Assembly (NCBI RefSeq): GCF_009738225.1
Contig: NZ_CP018187.1
Coordinates: forward strand, 2,056,501-2,120,500
DNA length: 64,000 bases
Direction of reading: 5' to 3'
Source: Streptococcus salivarius
Lineage (GTDB): Bacteria; Bacillota; Bacilli; Lactobacillales; Streptococcaceae
The number at the start of each line of letters is the position of its first letter. Positions within the stretch are counted from its first letter, which is position 1. Below the pieces are notes generated by a model. It had not been told where the DNA came from, made no database searches, and saw nothing but the letters and a program-made list of their open reading frames with translations. Shown piece after piece: positions 10,640 through 18,658 of the stretch. A program made the position numbers and the translations under genes.

Positions 10640-10712
10640 ATTATATAATAACTTTTTTCAATTTAATTGTCTATACGATTTCATAGAATGTCGTTTTTTC
10701 ATCCTGAACTGC
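10640..10712 (-). promoter_or_regulatory. LytTR-type direct-repeat box and promoter A
   Basis: GCAGTTCAGG (10703-10712) and ACATTCTATG (10682-10691) are spaced 21 bp start to start. TATTAT (10645-10650) lies 31 bp after the second repeat, the same distance as in promoter B; TATAAT overlaps it at 10640-10645. The near-absence of a -35 box fits activator dependence. Confidence 0.6.
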
Positions 10713-10865
10713 ATTATTTGTAGTTATTTTTTTATAAATCTCTAAATTTCATCACTAAAAGACATCTATTTTGTGTTTTTACAGAATTTACTCACTTATA
10801 AAATAATCAATCACCCATGAAATATACACATACTTTTTTAGACTAAAAAGAACATTAGTCAATGA

Positions 10866-11609
10866 CTAATGTTCTTTTACCTCAGACCATTTTTTAAGCA
10901 AGGCCTTCATTTTCAAACGTGAAACTGGACAAGAATCGTCATTTTCAAAGTAAATCATCAACTGAGTCTTATCAATACGAGAAATATTATCCAAATTAAC
11001 TAAAAACGAGCGATGACAAGAAAAGAGTTTTTTATTCACCGAAGTAATATCTCCAAGATTGGCATAAAACTCCAAACGCTCTGTTTTGGTAATCAGCATC
11101 ACCTTATGAGGTGTCACAGCAGTCGCAAAGTAATAAATATCTCTCATAGGGACTTGAATTCGAGACTGTGCTGTTTCAAACACAAATATCTCATCATCAT
11201 CCAAATCTCCAACTTTTTGATTTACAAAAGTCAATGTTTGTTTTAGTTGTTGTTTGAACTCTGCATTAGAAACTGTCTTATCAATAAAATCTAGTGCAGA
11301 AACCTTGTATTTAAAACTAATCGGTGCAAACTCTGAGTGAGTTGTCACAAAAATAATAACCGCATTAGCATCTTGTTGGCGAATTTCTGAGGCTACTTCT
11401 AGCCCCTTCTTTCGCTCACCATCAATATCAATATCCAAAAGGAAAACCTGATGGTTGCCCTTTTCGTTGATACTGGACAATAGTTTGTGAGGTTTAGAAA
11501 AAACTTCAAGTTTTCGTACGGAAAACGTGCCCTCTGAAACCAATTCTCTGATGATGTCACTAATACGTGTTTGCTGCATTAAGTCATCTTCTAAAATGTA
11601 AATATTCAT
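10866..11609 (-). CDS. LytTR-family response regulator (AgrA/ComE/BlpR type)
   Basis: 247 aa. The receiver domain (about 1-125) has the acidic pocket LEDD at 7-10 and the phospho-acceptor Asp at about 59 (FLLDIDIDG). The C-terminal LytTR DNA-binding domain (about 140-245) contains FETAQSRIQVPMRDIYYF and FFSCHRSFLVNLDNI-like signatures. Members bind paired direct repeats upstream of peptide-responsive promoters. It is the last gene of a five-gene run of four kinase-like proteins (2-nt gap to the upstream one) and the only regulator for them. The repeats just downstream are its likely targets. Confidence 0.92.
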   Translation of the reverse strand: MNIYILEDDLMQQTRISDIIRELVSEGTFSVRKLEVFSKPHKLLSSINEKGNHQVFLLDIDIDGERKKGLEVASEIRQQDANAVIIFVTTHSEFAPISFKYKVSALDFIDKTVSNAEFKQQLKQTLTFVNQKVGDLDDDEIFVFETAQSRIQVPMRDIYYFATAVTPHKVMLITKTERLEFYANLGDITSVNKKLFSCHRSFLVNLDNISRIDKTQLMIYFENDDSCPVSRLKMKALLKKWSEVKEH

Positions 11610-11610
11610 A

Positions 11611-12927
11611 TTAGGGCCTCATTTCTAGTATTTGCATCATTTTATGATTCTGACTACGGACAGAGAAGGACGTATTCGGATAACGTTCCAAGATATCTTG
11701 AACAGCATTAACACCTATACCACCCTCAGGATGAGGAGTCTGGGTACTCATCATTGAAAGTGGAACTTGCTCATCTGCAATTGTACTTTCAATAATAAAA
11801 CTCTGGCAATCTTCTTCATCAAAATAGGCCAGACTAATGAAACCCTCACTGGCTTTACGAGCACCATGAATAGCATTATCCATGAGGTGACCCAAAACAA
11901 CAGCTAAATCTAAATCAGTTAGATAGTTATGAGTCACTGGATCTGGAATCTCTGCATGAATATTGAGTCGATACATCTGAGCTTCATGATATTTTGATGA
12001 AAGTAGACTATGAATACTTGGGTTTTGGATATTATCCAAATCTGTGACCTGAGTCGAAAAGCTGTGCTGATCTCGATTGACATAAAGATCAACTAAATCT
12101 TTTTTGTAAGAACGAATATCTCCTGTTCTTTCGATATCTCTCAAATTATTAAGCAGAAAATTATAGTTAGAGCGAACATGCATCAAGTCTCTATACAAAC
12201 CTTCCACCCTAGTATTCTCGCGCTTCAAATCATCAAGATAGTTGGCTTGCTTCATGGCCAAATCCTGCTCTATTTTTTCCTTAGCAAACTGGTTCACAGC
12301 TCCTAGTACAAAGAGGAGTAAGTAGAGATATCCCATTACCAATGGTACGCGAAACCTACTCTCAAGATGTAACTCTGGAAAATAAGTATCAAATGTCGAC
12401 ACCAAAAAGATAACTAAATAGTAAAGTAAAAGAAGCATGTTGACCAAACCCAGACGGTTCTTTTTTTCTTGTTGGGTCGCAACTTTCAAGATATCTGTAA
12501 AGTCTAGACGTAAAATAAAATCTACTATTCTGACCGTCAACATGACAAAGGAAAGCGGTACCATAGACCACCAAATATTGTTGTTTAAAGTAGTAGCAGT
12601 TATGCCAAGTATCGGCGGGAAGAAGAAGGTAGCCAAAAAACGTCTTGCCAAATCGACGAGTACCACCGGGTAAAAACCTAGAAAAAAGCGCTCTACAGAA
12701 GTGACACTTTTATTCAGTTGATAACTAAATGTCAATGTGACAATGGCTACTAAGGGAGGTACTATGCCTATATAGCGTCCAATGAGTTGTCCCCAAATGC
12801 ATAGAGCAACATCAAATAACAAATAAAGCATACGATTTTTAAGATTAGTGTTTTGCCCACCAATACGTAAGTAGATATCCCAAATGATGACAAACATCAA
12901 AATTTGAAATAAGATGTTACCTAGCAT
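11611..12927 (-). CDS. AgrC/ComD-like sensor kinase homologue lacking the phospho-acceptor His (HPK-A)
   Basis: 438 aa. About seven membrane segments fill residues 1-215, followed by a coiled-coil linker and a GHKL-type C-terminus. Aligned with HPK-C, the position of the phospho-accepting histidine is Ser253 (VRSNYNFLL against FKHDYENIL). The ATPase N-box is kept (HLMDNAIHGA, Asn351), as is a glycine-rich loop (GGIGVNAV). It therefore may bind ATP but cannot autophosphorylate on the usual residue. It sits 2 nt upstream of the regulator gene and is surely cotranscribed with it. Confidence 0.85.
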   Translation of the reverse strand: MLGNILFQILMFVIIWDIYLRIGGQNTNLKNRMLYLLFDVALCIWGQLIGRYIGIVPPLVAIVTLTFSYQLNKSVTSVERFFLGFYPVVLVDLARRFLATFFFPPILGITATTLNNNIWWSMVPLSFVMLTVRIVDFILRLDFTDILKVATQQEKKNRLGLVNMLLLLYYLVIFLVSTFDTYFPELHLESRFRVPLVMGYLYLLLFVLGAVNQFAKEKIEQDLAMKQANYLDDLKRENTRVEGLYRDLMHVRSNYNFLLNNLRDIERTGDIRSYKKDLVDLYVNRDQHSFSTQVTDLDNIQNPSIHSLLSSKYHEAQMYRLNIHAEIPDPVTHNYLTDLDLAVVLGHLMDNAIHGARKASEGFISLAYFDEEDCQSFIIESTIADEQVPLSMMSTQTPHPEGGIGVNAVQDILERYPNTSFSVRSQNHKMMQILEMRP

Positions 12928-12947
12928 AGTTATCCTCCTTTCTACGA

Positions 12948-14228
12948 TTATAGTCCTACCGTAACAATTTGATAGGTTTTAAATAATTCTTTTTTATTTG
13001 TTAAACCGATACCGTTTGACCAGCAAAACTGGGCAAAATCACGACTAATAGCCAGACTATCGTCTAGTTTCGGATCAGCTTCCTGGTTGGTATTCTCAAG
13101 AATAAAGCTGAGATTGCCATCCTCATTCTGTTGAATAAGGAAACCAATATCTGTCTCCGGCTCCTTGGCCCAAAGTTTTTCAGCTAAGTTCACGCAACGT
13201 TCTAAAACTCTAATAAGAACTGCAATATTTAAATTGTTAGGATAAGCATCAACGTTGACATCCAACCTAACGGTGATACCCTTTTGTTCCAAAGGAATGA
13301 TTTGGTTTACAATCCAACTTCTTAATACCGGATAAGGAATCTCGAACAGAGGAGCCAACTTATCATTTAAGTCCAAATTATCAAGTTTAAGATGATTCAA
13401 ATGCTCATGATAAACGGATAAAACCTCTGATAATTGATTTTTAGCCAATGGAGTCTCAAGAGCTACCAAAAGACTCTCAAAGTCTTTTTCAATAGGCTTT
13501 ACTTTTGTAAAAAGATCCTCAATATGTTTATTATAGACTTCCAAGTTATAGACATAGGTCTCCACAGCTTCCTTACTGCGTTCTCTGACAAATTTATGAG
13601 AATAGCGGTTCAAGGTTGTTACCATTAGGAGATAAACTGCCATTGCAATAAAAATTGGCTCTCCCACATCACTACCTGTTGATACCAAAATAGTACTACA
13701 AGTAATGTAGAGTGCAAAGGTCAGATCAACGGCTATCAACAGACGTTCGCGACCACGTGAATAAATCAATTCCTTGACCTTATCAACATCTGAACTTGAA
13801 AGATAATTGACATAGAGAAAGAATGGGTAAATCAGTACAAAAGATAACAATTTGAGGAAGAAGTTTTCTTGAATCTCACTTAAAGTCATATTTGTAAACA
13901 GATTATTGAATACATAAAATGGGGTAAAAGTCGCAAATAAATCTGTAAAAATAACCGAGAAAGCTCCAAAAAAGAGGCTTGCCCAGAGCGTCAAACGATG
14001 TTCCCGACGTTCCTTTAAGGCCAAAGCTAAAAAGATAACAACTTGATAATAGAAGCCATCACCTTTACCAAGTGATACCACTATACCTAAGAGACTTAAA
14101 CAAAATACTTTCCAGTAAGCTAGTGTGCTCCTTGTTAGTTTTTTATAAATAAACCAGGTAATATGAAAACTAATAATTTGAATAATACTATTTTCAAGGG
14201 ATACCATGGTCCAAAGTTGTAAGTTCAT
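12948..14228 (-). CDS. AgrC/ComD-like sensor kinase homologue, degenerate (HPK-B)
   Basis: 426 aa with the same layout: N-terminal membrane domain to about residue 205, coiled coil, DHp-like helix and GHKL-like C-terminus. The histidine position is Lys248 (PIEKDFESLL). The N-box is also damaged (VLERCVNLAE, Arg in place of the Mg-binding Asn), although ILENTN and GIGLTN remain. It is probably catalytically dead and may act as a sensory or adaptor partner. The sequence is far from identical to its neighbours, so the paralogues are old rather than a recent duplication. Confidence 0.8.
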   Translation of the reverse strand: MNLQLWTMVSLENSIIQIISFHITWFIYKKLTRSTLAYWKVFCLSLLGIVVSLGKGDGFYYQVVIFLALALKERREHRLTLWASLFFGAFSVIFTDLFATFTPFYVFNNLFTNMTLSEIQENFFLKLLSFVLIYPFFLYVNYLSSSDVDKVKELIYSRGRERLLIAVDLTFALYITCSTILVSTGSDVGEPIFIAMAVYLLMVTTLNRYSHKFVRERSKEAVETYVYNLEVYNKHIEDLFTKVKPIEKDFESLLVALETPLAKNQLSEVLSVYHEHLNHLKLDNLDLNDKLAPLFEIPYPVLRSWIVNQIIPLEQKGITVRLDVNVDAYPNNLNIAVLIRVLERCVNLAEKLWAKEPETDIGFLIQQNEDGNLSFILENTNQEADPKLDDSLAISRDFAQFCWSNGIGLTNKKELFKTYQIVTVGL

Positions 14229-14249
14229 GATAATATTTCCTGTTTATAC

Positions 14250-15140
14250 TCAAGAGACATTTTCGTCATCTTCTTCAATGAGTTCTTGACCCGCCTTTTT
14301 CAAAATATCCTGATAGGTTTGTTCAATAAGGTCAAAATCCCCACTATCAATACTTGTCTGCATACTAATGAGTATGTTTTCATAATCATGTTTAAATGAG
14401 CGTACACTCTTATAGGCAGTTTCGATTTTTTCATTATAAGCTTCCAGACTCCTCAAATGCTCCTCTTGTTCTCTAAGAATTTTACTATCACGAACACCTT
14501 TACCGTAGGAAACAAAACGAACAAGAATATACATGTGTATAAGAAAACCAACCCAAATATAAATTTGAGGGTAACCCGGGAGGTAGGTCTGACTCAGGAG
14601 CAAGGAGAATATCTCCTGTTTAAAGAGGATAAGCAGATAACTGATAATTAAAATATGATCAACTTGCAAGAGCATGCTCTTATATTTATCCTGCAAGTCC
14701 TGATATGGTTCCTTAAAAAAGCTATCTAAACCAAACATTTTTTGCAAGCCTAGAAAGAAGGGAAGAACAACACTATCTACAGCCAAGATTCCTAAATGGT
14801 TTGGAACCAACTCGACCGGCTTATTAAAGAAAACTCGGAAAAGATAAAAACTAAAGAAACTTGTAATCAAGGTCCAAAAGACAGGGGCATAGAAAGCATA
14901 AAAATACTTTTCTTCTCGTAAAGCCTGAGGTTTTTCAAGAAAAATAAAGACTAGGAGATAGATTGCATCTGGAATATCAATTTGCCATAGAACCTTGGCT
15001 AACCACTTAACAGCAGTTACTACGATTACATAAGGAATGTAACGGTAAGTAAAAACATCTAGATAAGCCATTCTAGCTAAAATCACAAGATGTGAAACGA
15101 CAACAACCAAAGCAATAAGACCATCAATCGCAAGTTGCAT
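14250..15140 (-). CDS. truncated AgrC/ComD-like sensor with intact histidine box and no ATPase domain (HPK-C)
   Basis: 296 aa. The membrane domain spans about residues 1-215 and is followed by a coiled coil and a perfect HPK10-type H-box, SFKHDYENIL, with His251. The protein ends about 45 residues later in an acidic tail (EEDDENVS), so the whole ATPase domain is absent. The stop is clean and the next gene starts 21 nt on, with no leftover ATPase sequence, so this looks like a stable truncated form rather than a fresh frameshift. It could accept phosphate from a partner kinase in trans. Confidence 0.85.
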   Translation of the reverse strand: MQLAIDGLIALVVVVSHLVILARMAYLDVFTYRYIPYVIVVTAVKWLAKVLWQIDIPDAIYLLVFIFLEKPQALREEKYFYAFYAPVFWTLITSFFSFYLFRVFFNKPVELVPNHLGILAVDSVVLPFFLGLQKMFGLDSFFKEPYQDLQDKYKSMLLQVDHILIISYLLILFKQEIFSLLLSQTYLPGYPQIYIWVGFLIHMYILVRFVSYGKGVRDSKILREQEEHLRSLEAYNEKIETAYKSVRSFKHDYENILISMQTSIDSGDFDLIEQTYQDILKKAGQELIEEDDENVS

Positions 15141-15195
15141 ATGCTTTTCCCCTTTCTATTTTCCCTTATCCTCCACAAATATTATCTTTGATTTA

Positions 15196-16503
15196 TCAAT
15201 TATCCTGAAAAGAGAGGACCTGGGTAAAATGATGGTCACAACTACGAGTCTCAAGATTTACTTTTGGATAGCGATTAAGTATATCTGCGACCTTAGACAA
15301 ACCAAGTCCTCGGCCTTCACCTTTGCTAGAAACCCCTTCATCAAAAATCCTTGACACAGGAATACGTTCTTCTCTGGTTGTATTATCAATAACCAAGATA
15401 AGATAACCTTGATTTTTAAAGAAGGATATGGTTAAAGTAGGATTTTCAGAATCCACTGCCGACTCAATAGCATTGTTTAAGAAGACAGAAGAAATCACAA
15501 CCAAATCTAAGGCCTCTATCTGAGTTGACGATATAACATCTGGTAACTCCAAATTGACCTTAATTCCTAAGTTCTCTGCCTCAAGCACTTTAGCAGAAAA
15601 GAGACTCTTGAGAGACGTGATTTCTAAGTTGATCAAACGTGACAATTCATAATTTGACAAAGTTAAGCTATTTCCAGATTTCTCTAAAAGCTCTGCATAC
15701 TCTTGTTTCAAAGCAGGTAAGTCTCGACGTTGGATACTAACCTCCATTGTCTTAAGTCCTTCAAGATAATCCTTCTTCACCTGAGAAATATCATTATAGA
15801 GATTTTCTAAACGGTGGCTATATTCCTCTAAACTTTCCTCATGTCTAGCCATTTCTTCGGCCAACTGGTTTTTCACTCTTCTCTTAGAATAGATATTAAG
15901 CTGAGCAAAGAGCAAAATAAAGAGAATGGAGTAAACAATCGTAATACTGCCTGCTAAATAAATAAAGAGGCCTGTGTAAGGAAAGATGTTACTGGCATAG
16001 AAAATAATTAAAGATAAAACAATATAAGCCAGAGTAACCCCAACCAATAAGCGTTGCCTAACTTGGTAAGTATGGTTATTTCCCATAACATTGAGAGCAC
16101 CAAAGTCAATAAAGAATACTTTGACAATCAGATGAAAAATTGGATAAATCAAGAGATAAGACAGAGCAATAAGTACTGGGGTGTCCTTGACCTGTAAATA
16201 ATTAATTTGAAAAATCCATGGGAAAAAGTAAAGTTGAAGCAGTTTCGAGGTGACTTCAACAAAAACCCACGGCAAAAAGGTGAAAAGAAAAGAATTCTTT
16301 TCACTACTTGATATTTTATTTAAGAAAAGATAGCAGAACAAAAGTGCTAAGAGCGACCCTGTAATGCCTCCGACAAATAGAGAGAGCAAGAGACTCCCTG
16401 CGATAAACCAGCATTTACTCTTCCAAGTTTTGAGCAAACCTGACATATCGTGACTAACAATTAAAATAGCCAATAGACGTAGAACCGTAAACAAAACGAT
16501 CAT
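15196..16503 (-). CDS. AgrC/ComD-like sensor kinase homologue with intact ATPase but Lys at the His site (HPK-D)
   Basis: 435 aa. About six or seven membrane segments (1-200) are followed by a coiled coil and a GHKL ATPase domain. This is the best-kept ATPase of the four: N-box FLNNAIESA (Asn344), LVIDNTT and the G-box GRGLGLSKV near 400. The phospho-acceptor position is Lys244 (QVKKDYLEGL), so self-phosphorylation of the normal kind is excluded. It is the first gene of the array and the obvious candidate to phosphorylate HPK-C. The start ATG follows a purine-rich AAGGAAGGGGGGAG site. Confidence 0.87.
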   Translation of the reverse strand: MIVLFTVLRLLAILIVSHDMSGLLKTWKSKCWFIAGSLLLSLFVGGITGSLLALLFCYLFLNKISSSEKNSFLFTFLPWVFVEVTSKLLQLYFFPWIFQINYLQVKDTPVLIALSYLLIYPIFHLIVKVFFIDFGALNVMGNNHTYQVRQRLLVGVTLAYIVLSLIIFYASNIFPYTGLFIYLAGSITIVYSILFILLFAQLNIYSKRRVKNQLAEEMARHEESLEEYSHRLENLYNDISQVKKDYLEGLKTMEVSIQRRDLPALKQEYAELLEKSGNSLTLSNYELSRLINLEITSLKSLFSAKVLEAENLGIKVNLELPDVISSTQIEALDLVVISSVFLNNAIESAVDSENPTLTISFFKNQGYLILVIDNTTREERIPVSRIFDEGVSSKGEGRGLGLSKVADILNRYPKVNLETRSCDHHFTQVLSFQDN

Positions 16504-16683
16504 CTCTAGACTCCCCCCTTCCTTTCAAAAATCAACCTACTTTATTGTAACATAAATATATAATTTAGCGTCATTCCTATTAGAAAAAGCTAAAAATATA
16601 AATTTATTTTTTCTTGGTTAAGAACAATCAATTATTAATATGAGCGTCAGACCATTTCCCATATCCCCTACTTTTCATAAACA

Positions 16684-16715
16684 TAAAAAAGAGCTTAGAA
16701 AAACTAAGCTCTTTA
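16684..16715 (-). terminator. terminator of the 16-aa peptide gene
   Basis: AAAGAGCTTAG and CTAAGCTCTTT around a TTTTT loop, followed by a T-run on the minus strand, 20 nt beyond the peptide stop codon. It limits the peptide transcript to about 130 nt and separates it from the kinase array. Confidence 0.85.
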
Positions 16716-16734
16716 ACTGACTCATTACCTCTTT

Positions 16735-16785
16735 TTATGGGTACATGCCAATGACGTAGTAGAAATACCAACCAAATCTTCTCAT
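16735..16785 (-). CDS. 16-residue hydrophobic peptide, possible signal
   Basis: ATG at 16785 to TAA at 16735 encodes MRRFGWYFYYVIGMYP. It is strongly supported for so short a frame: GGGAGGAG lies 8-10 nt upstream, a TATAAT promoter is at 16821-16826, and a strong terminator follows at once. There is no Gly-Gly leader, no signal peptidase site and no Cys for a thiolactone, so it resembles none of the ComC, BlpC or AgrD precursors. Its place directly upstream of four peptide-receptor-type kinases suggests that it is their ligand or a regulator of them (inference). A leaderless membrane-active peptide is the main alternative. Confidence 0.6.
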   Translation of the reverse strand: MRRFGWYFYYVIGMYP

Positions 16786-16820
16786 AATGCTCACTCCTCC
16801 CTACTTTTTATTACCAATCT

Positions 16821-16878
16821 ATTATAAAACTAATTTAAAGTTTTGAAAATGATGATATGATTACGAAATATCATCATT
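16821..16878 (-). promoter_or_regulatory. peptide-gene promoter with 11-bp-arm palindrome
   Basis: TATAAT (16821-16826) has only a weak -35 (TTTTCA, 16844-16849). A perfect inverted repeat AATGATGATAT/ATATCATCATT, with a 9-nt centre (16848-16878), touches the -35 edge. It does not resemble the direct repeats of promoters A and B, so a different dimeric regulator may bind. Confidence 0.6.
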
Positions 16879-16937
16879 ATATTACAAATACACTCTTAGT
16901 AATACCCCATTAATTGCTGATACATTGTTTATGTGCA

Positions 16938-16963
16938 TTCGAAAACCCAACAATTGTTGGGTT
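16938..16963 (-). terminator. terminator after gltX
   Basis: AACCCAACAATTGTTGGGTT is a perfect palindrome followed by TTTT on the minus strand, just past the gltX stop. Confidence 0.7.
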
Positions 16964-16968
16964 TGTTT

Positions 16969-18423
16969 TTATAATGTTGCAAGAACTTTATCAATATGTT
17001 TGATTGATTTTTCACGACCAAGCAAGAAAATAGTGTCTGGCAATTCTGGACCGTGCATTTCTCCTGAAACAGCAATACGGATTGGCATGAAAAGGTTTTT
17101 CCCTTTGATTCCTGTTTCTTTTTGAACAGCCTTAATCTGAGGGAAAATGTTTTCAACAACAAACTCATCATCAGACATAGCTTCGAGTTTGGCTTTAAAA
17201 GCCTCAAGTACTGTTGGTACTGTTTCACCAGCCATAACTTCTTTTTCAGCATCTGTCAATTCTGGGAAATCTTCAAAGAAGAGATCTGTAAGAGGGACAA
17301 TTTCTTCTGCAGCTGTCATTTGTGGTTTGTAGAGTTCCACTAATTTTTCAGCTTTATCTGTTAAACGACCAGCTTCTTCCAAGAAAGGTTTGCAAAGAGC
17401 AAAGACCTTATCGAAATCTGCATTCTTAATGTAGTCGTTACTCATCCAATCCAATTTCTTCTGATCAAAGGCCGCTGGTGACTTACTTAGACGGTTTTCA
17501 TCAAAAAGTTTAATGAGTTCTTCACGAGAAAAGATTTCGTCTTCACCGCCAGGATTCCAACCAAGCAGAGCAATGAAGTTGAATACTGCTTCTGGAAGGT
17601 AACCTTTTTTACGGTAGTCTTCGATAAACTGAAGGGTGTTAGTATCACGTTTAGACAACTTCTTACCAGTTTCAGAATTGATGATAAGGGTCATGTGTCC
17701 AAACTCAGGTGCTTCCCAACCAAGAGCTTCATAAACCATGAGTTGTTTTGGTGTATTGGCAATATGGTCATCTCCACGGATAACGTGTGAGATTTGCATA
17801 TCGTGGTCATCAACAACTACCGCAAAGTTGTAAGTTGGGTAACCATCTTTCTTCTGGATAACCCAATCGCCACCGATATTACCACCTTCAAATTCGATAT
17901 CTCCCTTAACGATATCATGCCATTTATAAATTCCTGACTCATTAACCGCCAAACGAACTGTAGGAACAATACCTGCTGCTTCACGTTCTGCGATGTAGGC
18001 AGCTTTTTCTTCTTCAGTCATACCAAGAAACTCGTTAATATAACGAGGTGGTTCACCTGCTGCTTCTTGACGTTCGCGCTCAGCGGCCAACTCTTCTTCA
18101 GTTACATATGACTTATAGGCTTTACCTTCTGCCAAAAGTTGATCAATATACTTTTGGTAAAGTGGCAAACGCTCTGATTGACGATAATTTTCGTGTGTTT
18201 CAGGACTTTCATCCCAGTCAATCCCCAACCAACGCAAGTTATCAAGCTGTGAACGCTCACCATCTTCAACGTGACGTTTACGGTCAGTATCTTCAATACG
18301 GATAATGAAAGTACCGCCATGATGACGTGCATAGAGGTAGTTAAACAATGCTGTACGGGCATTACCAATGTGTAGTAGCCCTGTTGGACTTGGTGCGTAA
18401 CGAACGCGAATATCTTTAGCCAA
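16969..18423 (-). CDS. gltX: glutamyl-tRNA synthetase
   Basis: 484 aa, class I synthetase. The HIGH-type motif is [13 protein letters not shown] near residue 12, and KLSKRD near 256 is the KMSKS-type motif. In streptococci this enzyme charges both tRNA-Glu and tRNA-Gln, the latter being amidated by GatCAB. The start is TTG at 18423, fixed by AAAGGAG 8 nt upstream and by conservation of [14 protein letters not shown]. An extended -10 promoter lies 160 nt upstream. Confidence 0.97.
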   Translation of the reverse strand: MAKDIRVRYAPSPTGLLHIGNARTALFNYLYARHHGGTFIIRIEDTDRKRHVEDGERSQLDNLRWLGIDWDESPETHENYRQSERLPLYQKYIDQLLAEGKAYKSYVTEEELAAERERQEAAGEPPRYINEFLGMTEEEKAAYIAEREAAGIVPTVRLAVNESGIYKWHDIVKGDIEFEGGNIGGDWVIQKKDGYPTYNFAVVVDDHDMQISHVIRGDDHIANTPKQLMVYEALGWEAPEFGHMTLIINSETGKKLSKRDTNTLQFIEDYRKKGYLPEAVFNFIALLGWNPGGEDEIFSREELIKLFDENRLSKSPAAFDQKKLDWMSNDYIKNADFDKVFALCKPFLEEAGRLTDKAEKLVELYKPQMTAAEEIVPLTDLFFEDFPELTDAEKEVMAGETVPTVLEAFKAKLEAMSDDEFVVENIFPQIKAVQKETGIKGKNLFMPIRIAVSGEMHGPELPDTIFLLGREKSIKHIDKVLATL

Positions 18424-18590
18424 GATAAATCTCCTTTTTATGTTTCATTCTTCAGTCTTTGGATACCTATTAAGCCTAAATCCTTCCCTTTGGAACAACC
18501 TTAAGACGATAAGTACCCGTAGGTAACTCTAGCCTTCAAATTTTCCAAATAAAAATCTAGAAGCGAGTACCAATCTTTCTTATTATATCA
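18424..18590 (-). promoter_or_regulatory. gltX promoter and long leader
   Basis: An extended -10, TGATATAAT (18582-18590), gives a leader of about 150 nt. The leader can fold (CTAGA/TCTAG, and GTTACC opposite GGGTAC), but it shows no T-box sequence. No regulator could be assigned. Confidence 0.45.
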
Positions 18591-18622
18591 CAATCTAGGG
18601 GTGGTTCGAGAAATTTTGTTAA

Positions 18623-18653
18623 AAAAACGACTACCTAAAGGTAGACGTTTTCG
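18623..18653 (-). terminator. terminator after the peptide-binding lipoprotein gene
   Basis: AAACG.CTACCTTTAGGTAG.CGTTT with a run of seven T on the minus strand, immediately after the stop codon at 18659. Confidence 0.85.
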
Positions 18654-18658
18654 ATAGA

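Noticed and set aside
11611..16503. Kinase array as a recent tandem duplication or an assembly artefact
   Set aside because: The four proteins are widely diverged and all frames are open with normal spacing, so an old, maintained set is more likely.
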